DNA of 64,000 nucleotides from Clostridiales bacterium. Its GTDB lineage: Bacteria > Bacillota > Clostridia > Oscillospirales > Acutalibacteraceae. The position numbers and the translations under genes were made by a program. The stretch is from assembly GCA_018364155.1 (NCBI GenBank), contig JAGZMM010000003.1, forward strand, positions 290,166 to 354,165, read 5' to 3'. Shown piece by piece: positions 32,628-40,742 of the stretch (position 1 is the stretch's first letter; every line of letters starts with the position of its first letter). Below the pieces are notes generated by a model that saw only the letters and a program-made list of their open reading frames with translations, was not told where the DNA came from and searched no databases.

Positions 32628-33212
32628 TCAGCCATTGTCGTCCTGGAACAGGAAAGGAACGCTTGCTTCTCCGCCTGGGGAAGCGGAAGAAGCCAAAACA
32701 TAATAATACTCGTACAACGCCAGCGCACGGGTCCGATAGAGATTGAGGCGGACCAGTGCGTTGGTGTTATTTTTCTGGGTATCGTCCCCCTGGCGCACGC
32801 CTGTCATTACCCCGGCCAGGGTCAGGTGGTCGTCGGCGTACAGCTCCCAGCTTTCCTGCTCGTTTTGCAGGGAGATGGACTGCTCGCTGCTGGCCGCGCC
32901 GTTTGCCAGAGAAAAAGCGTTGCTCATTTCATCCTTCCAATAGTCCCCGTAGCGCAGAGTTACCTCCAGCATCTCGTCGGAAGCGGCGTTTGCGATGGCG
33001 TCCGTCTCCCGGACAAAAGCCTTGTCCAGCGGGTTCTGGGCGGCGATTTCCTCATAAGCAGTCCCCGTGCTGAACCGCGGCCGGAAGCCTTCCAGGTAAG
33101 CCGATTGGGTGGACACGCCCCCGCCGGAGGCCTGGGTCTTGTTCTCGCATCCCGAAAGCATCAGCAAAATCGTGAGCACGCTTACAAGCAACAGGGAAAT
33201 GGTCCGTTTCAT
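32628..33212 (-). CDS. lipoprotein with an LprI-like (DUF1311-type) segment
   Basis: 194 residues. The signal peptide ends in the lipobox LSGC, so Cys22 should be lipidated and the protein anchored outside the membrane. The region about 85-165 (WKDEMSNAFSLANG, LQNEQESWELYADDHLTLAG, then ALALYEYYY) resembles the LprI/DUF1311 lysozyme-inhibitor-like fold, in which an E-Q-x-x-W motif is typical. The exact function is unknown. Its start overlaps the stop of the XRE regulator by four bases, so the pair is translationally coupled. Confidence 0.72.
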   Translation of the reverse strand: MKRTISLLLVSVLTILLMLSGCENKTQASGGGVSTQSAYLEGFRPRFSTGTAYEEIAAQNPLDKAFVRETDAIANAASDEMLEVTLRYGDYWKDEMSNAFSLANGAASSEQSISLQNEQESWELYADDHLTLAGVMTGVRQGDDTQKNNTNALVRLNLYRTRALALYEYYYVLASSASPGGEASVPFLFQDDNG

Positions 33213-33562
33213 TCCTTACGCTCCTTTTTCTCATCCGGCCGGCGCAGCGCCAGCATCAGGTTTTTCAAAATTTCCTCCACATAGCCCCGTGTTTCCTCGG
33301 GGCATTCTTCGAACAAATAGGCCACAGGGGTCTGCTCATGCGCGTCCCGTTCCCCAAACAGCACATAGTCCGCATCCAGCTCCAGAAGCGCGCATATGCG
33401 GTATAACGTCTCCACCGACATGCCCTTCTGTCCAAGCTCAATGTAGGAATAGAACCGAGAGGAGATGCCCAGTTCTTCCGCTACCTGTTCCCGAGTCAGA
33501 TGCAAAAGCTCCCGCTTTAGGCGGATTCGTTTTCCCATCTGGCCAGCCAAATTCTGGTTCAT
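33209..33562 (-). CDS. XRE family HTH transcriptional regulator
   Basis: 117 residues. The HTH_3 domain (about 12-66) reads IRLKRELLHLTREQVAEELG with the recognition helix SSRFYSYIELGQKGMS, followed by the family's YRICALLELDADYVLFG. A polar C-terminal tail of 45 residues follows. It probably represses its own promoter, because a multi-part palindrome (33610-33650) lies just upstream. ATG at 33562 is preferred because AAGAGG is spaced eight bases from it; a GTG nine bases upstream is less likely. First gene of a two-gene unit with the lipoprotein. Confidence 0.88.
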   Translation of the reverse strand: MNQNLAGQMGKRIRLKRELLHLTREQVAEELGISSRFYSYIELGQKGMSVETLYRICALLELDADYVLFGERDAHEQTPVAYLFEECPEETRGYVEEILKNLMLALRRPDEKKERKE

Positions 33563-33609
33563 CCCCAACACCTCTTGGTTCTATTCTAACCAAATACCTT
33601 GCCGCTAAA

Positions 33610-33650
33610 ACGATACCATAGTTCAATTTAGAACTATTAGTTCATATCGT
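33610..33650. promoter_or_regulatory. nested palindromic operator candidate
   Basis: Three half-sites TAGTTC (33619-33624), GAACTA (33631-33636) and TAGTTC (33638-33643) lie inside an outer inverted repeat ACGATA (33610-33615) / TATCGT (33645-33650). It sits between the XRE regulator and gltX and probably serves the regulator. Confidence 0.6.
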
Positions 33651-33713
33651 GGGATTTTTTCACGAATGGCAGCCTAAGGTTGAAAACCCAATGTCTTTAA
33701 TAGGAAAAAAAGA

Positions 33714-33742
33714 TTGATTCAACGGGGTTTTTCTGGCATAAT
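33714..33742 (+). promoter_or_regulatory. promoter of gltX-glnS
   Basis: TTGATT (33714-33719), 17 bases, CATAAT (33737-33742). The leader to the TTG start is about 50 bases, too short for a T-box. Confidence 0.72.
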
Positions 33743-33798
33743 ACTCCTTATAACCAATTGTACTGCAGGTTTTTGAATGGGATCGGAGGTATCAGGCA

Positions 33799-35436
33799 TT
33801 GGACGATAAACAGGTTCTCGCCGCGTTGCTCTTTCCAGAGGTGACCAAAACGCCGGAGGAGATTTTAGAGAAATACCCCAGACGGGTGCGGGAAAATGGC
33901 GAAAAGGTGACTCGTTTCGCTCCCAGCCCCACTGGTTTTTTGCACATCGGCGGCCTTTTTACCGCCATGGTCAACCGCCGGGTGGCGGCGGACGGTATCT
34001 GCTACCTGCGCATTGAGGACACGGACAAAAAGCGTGAGGTAGCCGACGGGGTCACCGGCATCATCAACGGCTTACACCGCTTCGGCATCGACTTTGACGA
34101 GGGAATGACCGGCCCCCAAAGCGAAACCGGCGAGTACGGGCCTTACTTACAGTCCAAACGCAAGGAAATCTACCAGGTGTTCGCCAAGTCCCTGGTGGAA
34201 AAAGGCTTTGCCTATCCATGCTTTTGCACGGAGGAGGCTCTCGCTGAAAAGCGCAGCCGGCAAGAGGCGCAGAAGGTCAATCCCGGCTACTACGGCGAAT
34301 GGGCTTCCTGCCGGGAGCTGACGCTTGAGGACATCAAAGCCCGCTTAGAGCGCGGCGAGCCTTTTGTGCTGCGCCTGCGCTCCCCCGGCCGCCCCGACCA
34401 CAAATGTTCTTTTAAGGACGCGGTCAAGGGCAAGATTGAAATGCCGGAAAACGAGCAGGACATTGTGCTTTTAAAGCGCGACGGTATTCCCACCTACCAC
34501 TTCGCCCACGCGGTGGACGACACGCTGATGGGCACCACCCACGTTATCCGCGGGGACGAGTGGATTTCCTCGGCGCCGGTGCATTTGCAGCTTTTCTATG
34601 TGCTGGGCTTCAAGCCGCCTGTGTACGCTCACGTATCTCCCATTATGAAGGAGGAGGACACAGGCAAGCGCAAGCTGAGCAAACGCAAGGACCCGGAAGC
34701 GTCGGTGGAATACTACCGGCAGGAGGGATACCCGGCGGCAAGCGTCATTGAATACCTGCTGACCATTGCCAACTCCAATTTTGAAGACTGGCGCAAGGCA
34801 AACCCCAAGGCAGACAACCGGACGTTTCCTTTTAAGCTTTCGGCTATGAGCCGGTCGGGCGCGCTCTTTGACCTGAAGAAGCTCAACGACGTGAGCAAAA
34901 ACGTCATTTCGGTCATGCCGGCCAAGGACGTCTTTGCGCTGGCGGCTGAGTGGGCCAGGGAATACGATCCGCCGCTTTCTAAGCTGCTCGACAGGGACGA
35001 AGCGTTCGCCACCGCGATTTTCGACATTGACCGCACGCCGGTCAAGCCGCGCAAGGACATCGGCAAGTGGAGCGACGTGCGCGATTACGTGAGCTACTTC
35101 TACGACGAGCTTTGGGACCGGCAGCGCTCGATGCCGGAGAACCTTTCCAAAGAGGACGTAAGGGCGGTGTTATCGGCTTATCTGGATGCCTATAACCCCG
35201 CTCACAGCAAGGACGAATGGTTTGCCGCCATCAAGGATTTGTGTGAGCCGCTGGGCTTTGCAAGAGAGGTCAAGGAATATAAGAAAAACCCCGACGGGTA
35301 CAAGGGGCATGTGGGGGATGTGAGCTCTGTTCTCCGCATCGCGGTAACCGGACGAAAGAATACCCCCGATTTGTACGCGATTATGCAGCTTTTGGGCGAA
35401 GAACAGGTGCGCCAAAGGCTTTCGGAATGCCTGTAA
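33799..35436 (+). CDS. gltX: glutamyl-tRNA synthetase
   Basis: 545 residues, class I. The HIGH motif appears as HIGG (49-52) in RFAPSPTGFLHIGG, and the KMSKS loop as KRKLSKRKD (about 297-305). It charges tRNA-Glu with glutamate. The start is TTG with GGAGG ten bases upstream; there is no alternative ATG before the conserved part. GlnRS follows 49 bases downstream in the same direction. Since GlnRS is present, this GluRS may be the discriminating kind, but that cannot be read from sequence here. Confidence 0.95.
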   Translation: MDDKQVLAALLFPEVTKTPEEILEKYPRRVRENGEKVTRFAPSPTGFLHIGGLFTAMVNRRVAADGICYLRIEDTDKKREVADGVTGIINGLHRFGIDFDEGMTGPQSETGEYGPYLQSKRKEIYQVFAKSLVEKGFAYPCFCTEEALAEKRSRQEAQKVNPGYYGEWASCRELTLEDIKARLERGEPFVLRLRSPGRPDHKCSFKDAVKGKIEMPENEQDIVLLKRDGIPTYHFAHAVDDTLMGTTHVIRGDEWISSAPVHLQLFYVLGFKPPVYAHVSPIMKEEDTGKRKLSKRKDPEASVEYYRQEGYPAASVIEYLLTIANSNFEDWRKANPKADNRTFPFKLSAMSRSGALFDLKKLNDVSKNVISVMPAKDVFALAAEWAREYDPPLSKLLDRDEAFATAIFDIDRTPVKPRKDIGKWSDVRDYVSYFYDELWDRQRSMPENLSKEDVRAVLSAYLDAYNPAHSKDEWFAAIKDLCEPLGFAREVKEYKKNPDGYKGHVGDVSSVLRIAVTGRKNTPDLYAIMQLLGEEQVRQRLSECL

Positions 35437-35485
35437 AGGCAGTTTGCTTGCGGGTGAAAAAACGGGAAAACGAGGAGGACGTTTC

Positions 35486-37147
35486 ATGGAAACGAGCGTA
35501 AATTTCATTCATGAGGCCATCAACGCCGATTTGGAGGCCGGGGTATACGACCGGGTACAGACCCGGTTTCCGCCCGAACCCAACGGTTATCTGCACATCG
35601 GCCACGCCAAGGCCATCAGCATCAATTTCGGCACGGCGAAGAAGTATAACGGCATCTGCAATCTGCGCTTCGACGACACGAACCCCACCAAGGAGGATGT
35701 GGAATATGTGGAGTCGATCATGGAGGACATTCGGTGGCTGGGGTATCAGTGGGACAACGTGTATTACGCGTCCGACTATTTTCCGTTTATCCACGCCTGC
35801 GCAGTTAAGCTCATTGAGAAAGGCAAGGCCTACGTGTGCGACCTGACAGCAGATGAAATCCGGGAATACCGGGGAACTCTGACCGAGCCGGGCAAGGAAA
35901 GTCCTTATCGAAGCCGCTCGGTGGAGGAAAACCTGGACTTATTCGCCCGGATGACCGCCGGAGAATTTGAAACTGGTGCGAAGGTGCTGCGGGCGAAGAT
36001 CGACATGGCTTCCCCCAATCTGAACATGCGCGACCCGATCATTTACCGGGTGCTCAAGGCCACCCACCACCGCACCGGGGATCAGTGGTGCGTCTATCCC
36101 ATGTACGATTTTGCGCATCCCCTGTCCGACGCGGCGGAGAAAGTCACCCATTCCCTGTGCTCGCTGGAATTTGAGGATCACCGGCCGCTTTATGACTGGG
36201 TGCTTCGGGAAGTGGGAATCGAGCAGCCGCCCCGGCAGATCGAGTTTGCCCGCCTGAACTTAAACTACATGCTCACCTCCAAACGCAAGTGCCTCAAGCT
36301 GGTAAAAGACCACATCGTATCCGGCTGGGACGATCCGCGCATGTCCACTTTAAGCGGTATGCGGCGGCGGGGATATCCCCCGGAAGCCATCCGGGACTTC
36401 TGCGAGCGCATCGGCGTGGCAAAGGCGGCAAGCGTGGTGGACTACGCGCTGCTGGAATTCTGTGTGCGCGACGAGCTGAGCAGAAAGGCGCCTCGGGCCA
36501 TGGCGGTGCTGCGGCCGCTCAAGGTCATTGTGGACAACTATCCCGATTCCAAAACCGAGGATCTGGAGATCGAGCTGCATCCCGACCGGCCGGAGCTGGG
36601 TACGCGGACGGTTACCTTCTCGAAGGAGCTTTACATTGAGCGGGAGGATTTCATGGAAAACCCTCCCAAGGGGTATTTCCGCCTCTGTCCGGACAAGGAG
36701 GTTCGCTTAAAGAGCGCCTACTTTGTGAAGTTCAGCCATGCGGACAAGGACGAAGACGGCAACATCTTAGCGGTGCACGTAACCTATGATCCCGCTTCCC
36801 GGGGTGGCAACTCGCCGGACGGGCGCAAGGTCAAGGGTACGATTCACTGGGTCAGCGCCGAAAAAGCGGTGGATGCCGAGGTGCGGCTCTACGACCGGCT
36901 TTTCTCGGTGGAAAACCCGTCGGACGAACGCGGCGTGGAGAGCTTTGAGGACAATTTAAACCCCGATTCTCTCCTTGTGCTCACCGGGTGCAAGCTGGAG
37001 GAAACCCTCGAAGGCGCCAAGCCGGGAGAGACCTTCCAGTTCATGCGAAACGGGTATTTTACTGTTGACCCGGACACCACTGAGGACCGCCTGGTATTCA
37101 ACCGGACGGTGGCGCTCAAGGATTCCTGGGCAAAGGCGAAAAAATAA
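35486..37147 (+). CDS. glnS: glutaminyl-tRNA synthetase
   Basis: 553 residues, the typical GlnRS length, with FPPEPNGYLHIGHAKAI (about 26-42, canonical HIGH) and the KMSKS-loop variant MLTSKRKCLKLV (about 255-266). The C-terminal two beta-barrel anticodon-binding domains are present (about 330-553). Most Firmicutes lack GlnRS and make Gln-tRNA through GatCAB; a glnS next to gltX points to horizontal acquisition in this lineage or a special clade. ATG at 35486 follows GAGGAGG; the upstream extension is not homologous. Confidence 0.95.
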   Translation: METSVNFIHEAINADLEAGVYDRVQTRFPPEPNGYLHIGHAKAISINFGTAKKYNGICNLRFDDTNPTKEDVEYVESIMEDIRWLGYQWDNVYYASDYFPFIHACAVKLIEKGKAYVCDLTADEIREYRGTLTEPGKESPYRSRSVEENLDLFARMTAGEFETGAKVLRAKIDMASPNLNMRDPIIYRVLKATHHRTGDQWCVYPMYDFAHPLSDAAEKVTHSLCSLEFEDHRPLYDWVLREVGIEQPPRQIEFARLNLNYMLTSKRKCLKLVKDHIVSGWDDPRMSTLSGMRRRGYPPEAIRDFCERIGVAKAASVVDYALLEFCVRDELSRKAPRAMAVLRPLKVIVDNYPDSKTEDLEIELHPDRPELGTRTVTFSKELYIEREDFMENPPKGYFRLCPDKEVRLKSAYFVKFSHADKDEDGNILAVHVTYDPASRGGNSPDGRKVKGTIHWVSAEKAVDAEVRLYDRLFSVENPSDERGVESFEDNLNPDSLLVLTGCKLEETLEGAKPGETFQFMRNGYFTVDPDTTEDRLVFNRTVALKDSWAKAKK

Positions 37148-37170
37148 AACGTGACGATGCAGGATAAAAT

Positions 37171-37205
37171 AAGAGGGCTGGGAACAAGATGTTCCCAGCC
37201 CTCTT
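37171..37205. terminator. bidirectional intrinsic terminator
   Basis: A perfect 16-bp stem (AAGAGGGCTGGGAACA / TGTTCCCAGCCCTCTT, loop AGA) followed by TTT on the plus side and ATTTTAT on the minus side. It closes gltX-glnS and probably the small minus-strand gene at 37217. Confidence 0.92.
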
Positions 37206-37216
37206 TTTACGCCAGA

Positions 37217-37333
37217 TCAGATGGAAGAGAAGAGCATAACCGGTTTGAGCCAATATCCCACCAGCAAAATACCGATGATGATGACCGCCAAACAAACCCC
37301 GCAGGACACGCCGTAAAACACTTTGCTGCGCAT
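37217..37333 (-). CDS. 38-residue single-pass membrane protein
   Basis: A short minus-strand frame, below common length cut-offs. It has an excellent ribosome binding site: GGGAGGGAG five bases before ATG at 37333. The protein starts MRSKVFYGVSCG, has one hydrophobic helix (about residues 8-28) and ends WLKPVMLFSSI. It ends 12 bases before a strong bidirectional terminator. Strong RBS, a clean membrane helix and a terminator together favour a real gene. No family is recognised; the two Cys in the helix are notable. Confidence 0.65.
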   Translation of the reverse strand: MRSKVFYGVSCGVCLAVIIIGILLVGYWLKPVMLFSSI

Positions 37334-37523
37334 TGCGCTCCCTCCCATCGGCCAACTTCATCTATGCAGACATCTCTCATACCTATAAGACGAGGGCGGA
37401 GGGCAAAACGTTGCAGAAAATCGGAAATTTCTTTGCGCGATTTTTCCGCCCGCCATGCATATTGCCCCGCCGAACAAGCAAAATAAAGGTTGTACACTAT
37501 ATTATTGAAAGGCTGGAGAGAAT

Positions 37524-38816
37524 ATGACGGATTTGGTACATGGAAATCCTTTGTGGACTGCGATAAATGCCGTGCCGGTTCAGTACCCATGGCTGGAAAA
37601 GGATGAAACCTGCGAGGTAGCCGTGGTGGGTGCAGGGCTCACCGGGGCGATGATCGCCTACCAGTTTGCCAAGGCAGGGATTGACACGGTGCTGCTGGCC
37701 GGCTCGTCCATCGGTTACGGGAGCACCTCGGTAAGCACGGGGCTACTGGAATACGATGCGGCGGGAACGCTGACGGAACTAACGGAAAAAATCGGCTCGG
37801 ACGAGGCGGTACGGGTATATGAAATGGCCGAAGCGGCGGTGCACAAAATGGAGCGCATGGTTGGCGAGCTGCCAGACAACGCGGGCTTTACCCGCCGGGA
37901 CAGCCTTTATTACTGCGACTGCCCCGAGCACGACGGCTTTATCCACGAGGAATACCTCAAGCGGCGGCACACTGGCTTTGATGTGGAGCTGATCGACCGG
38001 ACGGCGGCGAAGGACCGGTATTCCTTCCCCATTTCCAGCGGCATCGTGAGCAAAAACGCGTCGGCAGAGGTGGACCCCTACCGTCTGACCCACGCGCTGG
38101 TGGCGGCGGCGAAGCAAGCGGGCGGGCGCATCTACGAGCATTCCCGTATTTATAACATTGTCACCGACGACAAGCGCCAGACCCAGGACCAGGTGCTAAG
38201 CTCCGTTACCCGCCACTATGTTTACGCCAACAAGGTAGTCATCGCCTCCGGCTACGACGCAGCCCAGTTCACCGGCGGCCTTACCAGCCAGAGCACCGTC
38301 TTTGCCATGGCGACAAAGCCGGTGGAAGGATTCGCAGGCTGGGAGGACCGGAGCATTCTGCGCAACCACGACTGCCCTGAGCTTTACCTGCGCACCACCG
38401 CTGACAACCGGGTCATCATCGGCGGCCTGTCCAGCTCCTTTATCGACGGCGGCGGACGCATCGGCGGCATCCTGTCTATGCCATACCTTGCTTCCAAGCG
38501 GTACTGTGAGCTGGAAACCCATCTTAAGGACATGTTCCCTGGAATCCGAGGCCTGTCTGCCGAATACGACTATGCAGGCGCCTTCTGCACCACTGTGGAC
38601 GGCCTGCCCATCATCGGCGGAGAAGCAGAGCATCCGGGCTGGTACTTTGCCCTGTGCCCCGGTGACAACGGCATCCTTTGGGCCAACATTGCCTCCGAAC
38701 TGCTCCTTGAGCTGCACAAGGGTGAGCCCTCTGAGGACCTTGCCATGTTCGCGCCCTGCCGGTATAAGCCGGCCAGCCACGCGGGCAGCCGCAAGCGCAG
38801 GGAAGCCAAACGCTAA
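37524..38816 (+). CDS. FAD-dependent oxidoreductase (DAO family)
   Basis: 430 residues. VAVVGAGLTGAMIAYQFA (about 33-50) is the FAD-binding Rossmann loop, and GYGSTSVSTGLLEYDA follows as in the DAO/GlpD-type group. The late FCTTVDGLPIIGGEAEHPGWYFALC region and the SxRGDNG-like PGDNGILWANIAS close the FAD site. Family members oxidise amines or amino acids such as glycine, sarcosine and gamma-glutamylputrescine. No covalent FAD His/Cys is evident. The Rieske domain sometimes fused to relatives is absent. Substrate unknown. GGAGAG precedes the ATG. Confidence 0.85.
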   Translation: MTDLVHGNPLWTAINAVPVQYPWLEKDETCEVAVVGAGLTGAMIAYQFAKAGIDTVLLAGSSIGYGSTSVSTGLLEYDAAGTLTELTEKIGSDEAVRVYEMAEAAVHKMERMVGELPDNAGFTRRDSLYYCDCPEHDGFIHEEYLKRRHTGFDVELIDRTAAKDRYSFPISSGIVSKNASAEVDPYRLTHALVAAAKQAGGRIYEHSRIYNIVTDDKRQTQDQVLSSVTRHYVYANKVVIASGYDAAQFTGGLTSQSTVFAMATKPVEGFAGWEDRSILRNHDCPELYLRTTADNRVIIGGLSSSFIDGGGRIGGILSMPYLASKRYCELETHLKDMFPGIRGLSAEYDYAGAFCTTVDGLPIIGGEAEHPGWYFALCPGDNGILWANIASELLLELHKGEPSEDLAMFAPCRYKPASHAGSRKRREAKR

Positions 38817-38863
38817 ACGGACTTTTCTTTTCTGGAAAAACGGATGCATACAAAAACAATCAA

Positions 38864-38911
38864 AACAGAGCCCGGGTATCTGGCGGTCTTGCCAGATACC
38901 CGGGCTCTGTT
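38864..38911 (-). terminator. long perfect hairpin terminator
   Basis: A 21-bp perfect stem (arms 38864-38884 and 38891-38911, 6-base loop). On the minus strand it is followed by TTTTGATTGTTTTTG, so it ends the YdcF transcript; it may also stop plus-strand transcription. Confidence 0.85.
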
Positions 38912-39067
38912 GCGAAAGGCCAAAAGCGCAAACGCATGCCTCTTTTTGTAAAAGAAACTAGATCAATTTCCGTGTTCTCTCTCTGCTCGTGTGGCTGCTT
39001 TGCCAAAATCCCGGCGTTTATAGGCACAAGACGGTTTCTCTGCTGGAGAAAAGCAACGCCCCGCCGG

Positions 39068-39853
39068 TCAGCCGCCTAAAAACAGGTATTCCGCCAAGGC
39101 GAACCATTCCCGTACCCAATAGCCCGGCAGCATATCAAACCGGGTGGCGTTTGCCAGAGGCTGGGGCGAAAGGCCCGCTTCCCTGGCGAGCATCTGAGAG
39201 CGCCACTGATGGTACCCGTCAGTCACCAGCACGACCTGGCTGGAAAGGCCCTGTTCTTTGAGGATGGCGGCGCAGTAAGAAAGGTTTTCCCGGGTATCGG
39301 TCGCCCGGTCCTCCAGCAAAATGCGGGACGGGTCGATCCCCCTTGCGGACAGGTACGTCTGCATGGCTTTCGCCTCGCTGACCGGTTCGTTGGCTCCCTG
39401 GCCCCCGGTCACCAGACACACCGCGTCCGGGTGCTCCTGCAGATAGGCAGCGCCCAAATCCAACCGGGCGGCAAGGGCGGCGGAGGGCTGTCCGGCCGGG
39501 TCCACCTTTGCGCCGAGAATGACCACCGTGTCACTCTGGGGGGCGGGGCCGCCATAGGCGGCATAGAGCATCTGCCCGGTGAACGCCAGGCATGTCCCGA
39601 TTCCCACCGCAAGAACAGCACCGAGGACGCAGAGGACCGCTTTTCCCGCCCATTTGGACCCTATCACGCGAATGAGCCTTTGAAAGCCGGGCCAAAACAG
39701 CAATACCGCCAGCGCGGCAAGTTCTGCCGCTACGGCCGCAGTCATCCCCACGTGCCAAACCCCGCTGAAAACCGGGGAGGCACACCAAAGAAGAAGCAGC
39801 AGGTCCAAAACGGTCAAAACAATCCGCAAAACCGGTGTCTTTCTTCGTCTCAT
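39068..39853 (-). CDS. YdcF/SanA/ElyC family membrane protein (DUF218 domain)
   Basis: 261 residues. Three N-terminal hydrophobic helices (about 10-90) lead to a DUF218 domain (about 100-240) with VVILGAKVDPAGQPSAALAARL, CLVTGGQGANEPVSEA (quoted in part) and the TRENLSYCAAILKEQG motif. This family is linked to cell envelope and peptidoglycan or lipid-carrier homeostasis in other bacteria; the reaction is not firmly known. AAGGTGAG lies upstream of ATG at 39853, which overlaps the stop of the DUF2461 gene (ATGA). Confidence 0.85.
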   Translation of the reverse strand: MRRRKTPVLRIVLTVLDLLLLLWCASPVFSGVWHVGMTAAVAAELAALAVLLFWPGFQRLIRVIGSKWAGKAVLCVLGAVLAVGIGTCLAFTGQMLYAAYGGPAPQSDTVVILGAKVDPAGQPSAALAARLDLGAAYLQEHPDAVCLVTGGQGANEPVSEAKAMQTYLSARGIDPSRILLEDRATDTRENLSYCAAILKEQGLSSQVVLVTDGYHQWRSQMLAREAGLSPQPLANATRFDMLPGYWVREWFALAEYLFLGG

Positions 39854-40539
39854 CGGCTCACCTTTTCCTGTGGGCAAAGAGACCACAGGTATTGGTACAC
39901 AGGCAGGATCGATCTAAAATCCGTCTTTACCTGCTCGAGCAGCGCCCGGGAAAACACCTTCTCATCAATGGGACAGGTGGCCTGGAAGTAAAGCTCCTTG
40001 CGCTGGTACCACTGGGCGATTTCGGGCGGTTTTCCAGCGTATTTCTTTTTATAAAGGTAGCCGAGCATCGCAAAAGCATCCGCCTTTTCGGCCGCCTTTC
40101 GCACCGCTTCAAACTCGGCGGGATTTGCGTCGATGCGGGCGCGCAGGGCGTTCATGGTTTCGGTGGTGGCGTCAAAATACCCCATGCCGTATTCGTAGGC
40201 CTCGGGTCTTAACTGAAAGTAGAACATAGGGACCGTCTTCCAGTTCTCCACGGCAGGTTTGGGCGCCAACCACAGATGGTCCTGGTAAATGGCATCTCCG
40301 TGGTAGTAACGCATGTCCTTATAAATGCGGGAAATACGCACGTTGAAAAGACGATTCGGGTCGAGCCCGGACACAAACTCCGTCAGCTCCTTGGAAAGGC
40401 TTGTGAAGGGGTCCAAAAGATGCCGGCGGTATTCCGCCTTATGCTCCTCAAACCAAGCGCGGTTGTTGTTAAACCGCAGGTTCCACAAAAAATCGATCGT
40501 ATCCTGTGTAAAGCCGGAAAAGGGCGCGTTCTTTTCCAT
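39850..40539 (-). CDS. DUF2461 family protein (TIGR02453-like)
   Basis: 229 residues. FTQDTIDFLWNLRFNNNRAWFEEHK (core FLWNLRFNNNRAWFEEHK near residues 16-33) is the family signature, with FNVRISRIYKDMRYYHGDAIYQ (in part) and later YFDATTETMNALRARI. The function of the family is unknown. It is probably cytoplasmic with no membrane helix. It is coupled to the YdcF gene by an ATGA overlap. ATG at 40539 has GAAAGGAG upstream; the longer frame to 40692 is not homologous. Confidence 0.88.
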   Translation of the reverse strand: MEKNAPFSGFTQDTIDFLWNLRFNNNRAWFEEHKAEYRRHLLDPFTSLSKELTEFVSGLDPNRLFNVRISRIYKDMRYYHGDAIYQDHLWLAPKPAVENWKTVPMFYFQLRPEAYEYGMGYFDATTETMNALRARIDANPAEFEAVRKAAEKADAFAMLGYLYKKKYAGKPPEIAQWYQRKELYFQATCPIDEKVFSRALLEQVKTDFRSILPVYQYLWSLCPQEKVSR

Positions 40540-40652
40540 ATGCGTTGGCTCCTTTCGTTGGGATTGCTGCTTTATTGTACCGCGCCTTTGCCCTGGCGTC
40601 AAACACAAAAGAAGCACGCCCAAGGGAAAGGGAATCTTTTGTGTTTTGGCCC

Positions 40653-40681
40653 TTGCGCGGGTGGGAACATGCTGGTAAAAT
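40653..40681 (+). promoter_or_regulatory. promoter of the GH35-GH51 cluster
   Basis: TTGCGC (40653-40658), 17 bases, TAAAAT (40676-40681), about 60 bases before the GH35 start. Confidence 0.6.
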
Positions 40682-40742
40682 GAGCGTAGCATCGGCGTTT
40701 GAGCCGATTTTGCAAAGGAAGCCTTCTATGGAGGGATAAATT

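Noticed and set aside
33743..33798. T-box leader in front of gltX
   Set aside because: The leader is only about 50 bases and lacks specifier loop and terminator; no T-box sequence (AGGGTGG) is present.
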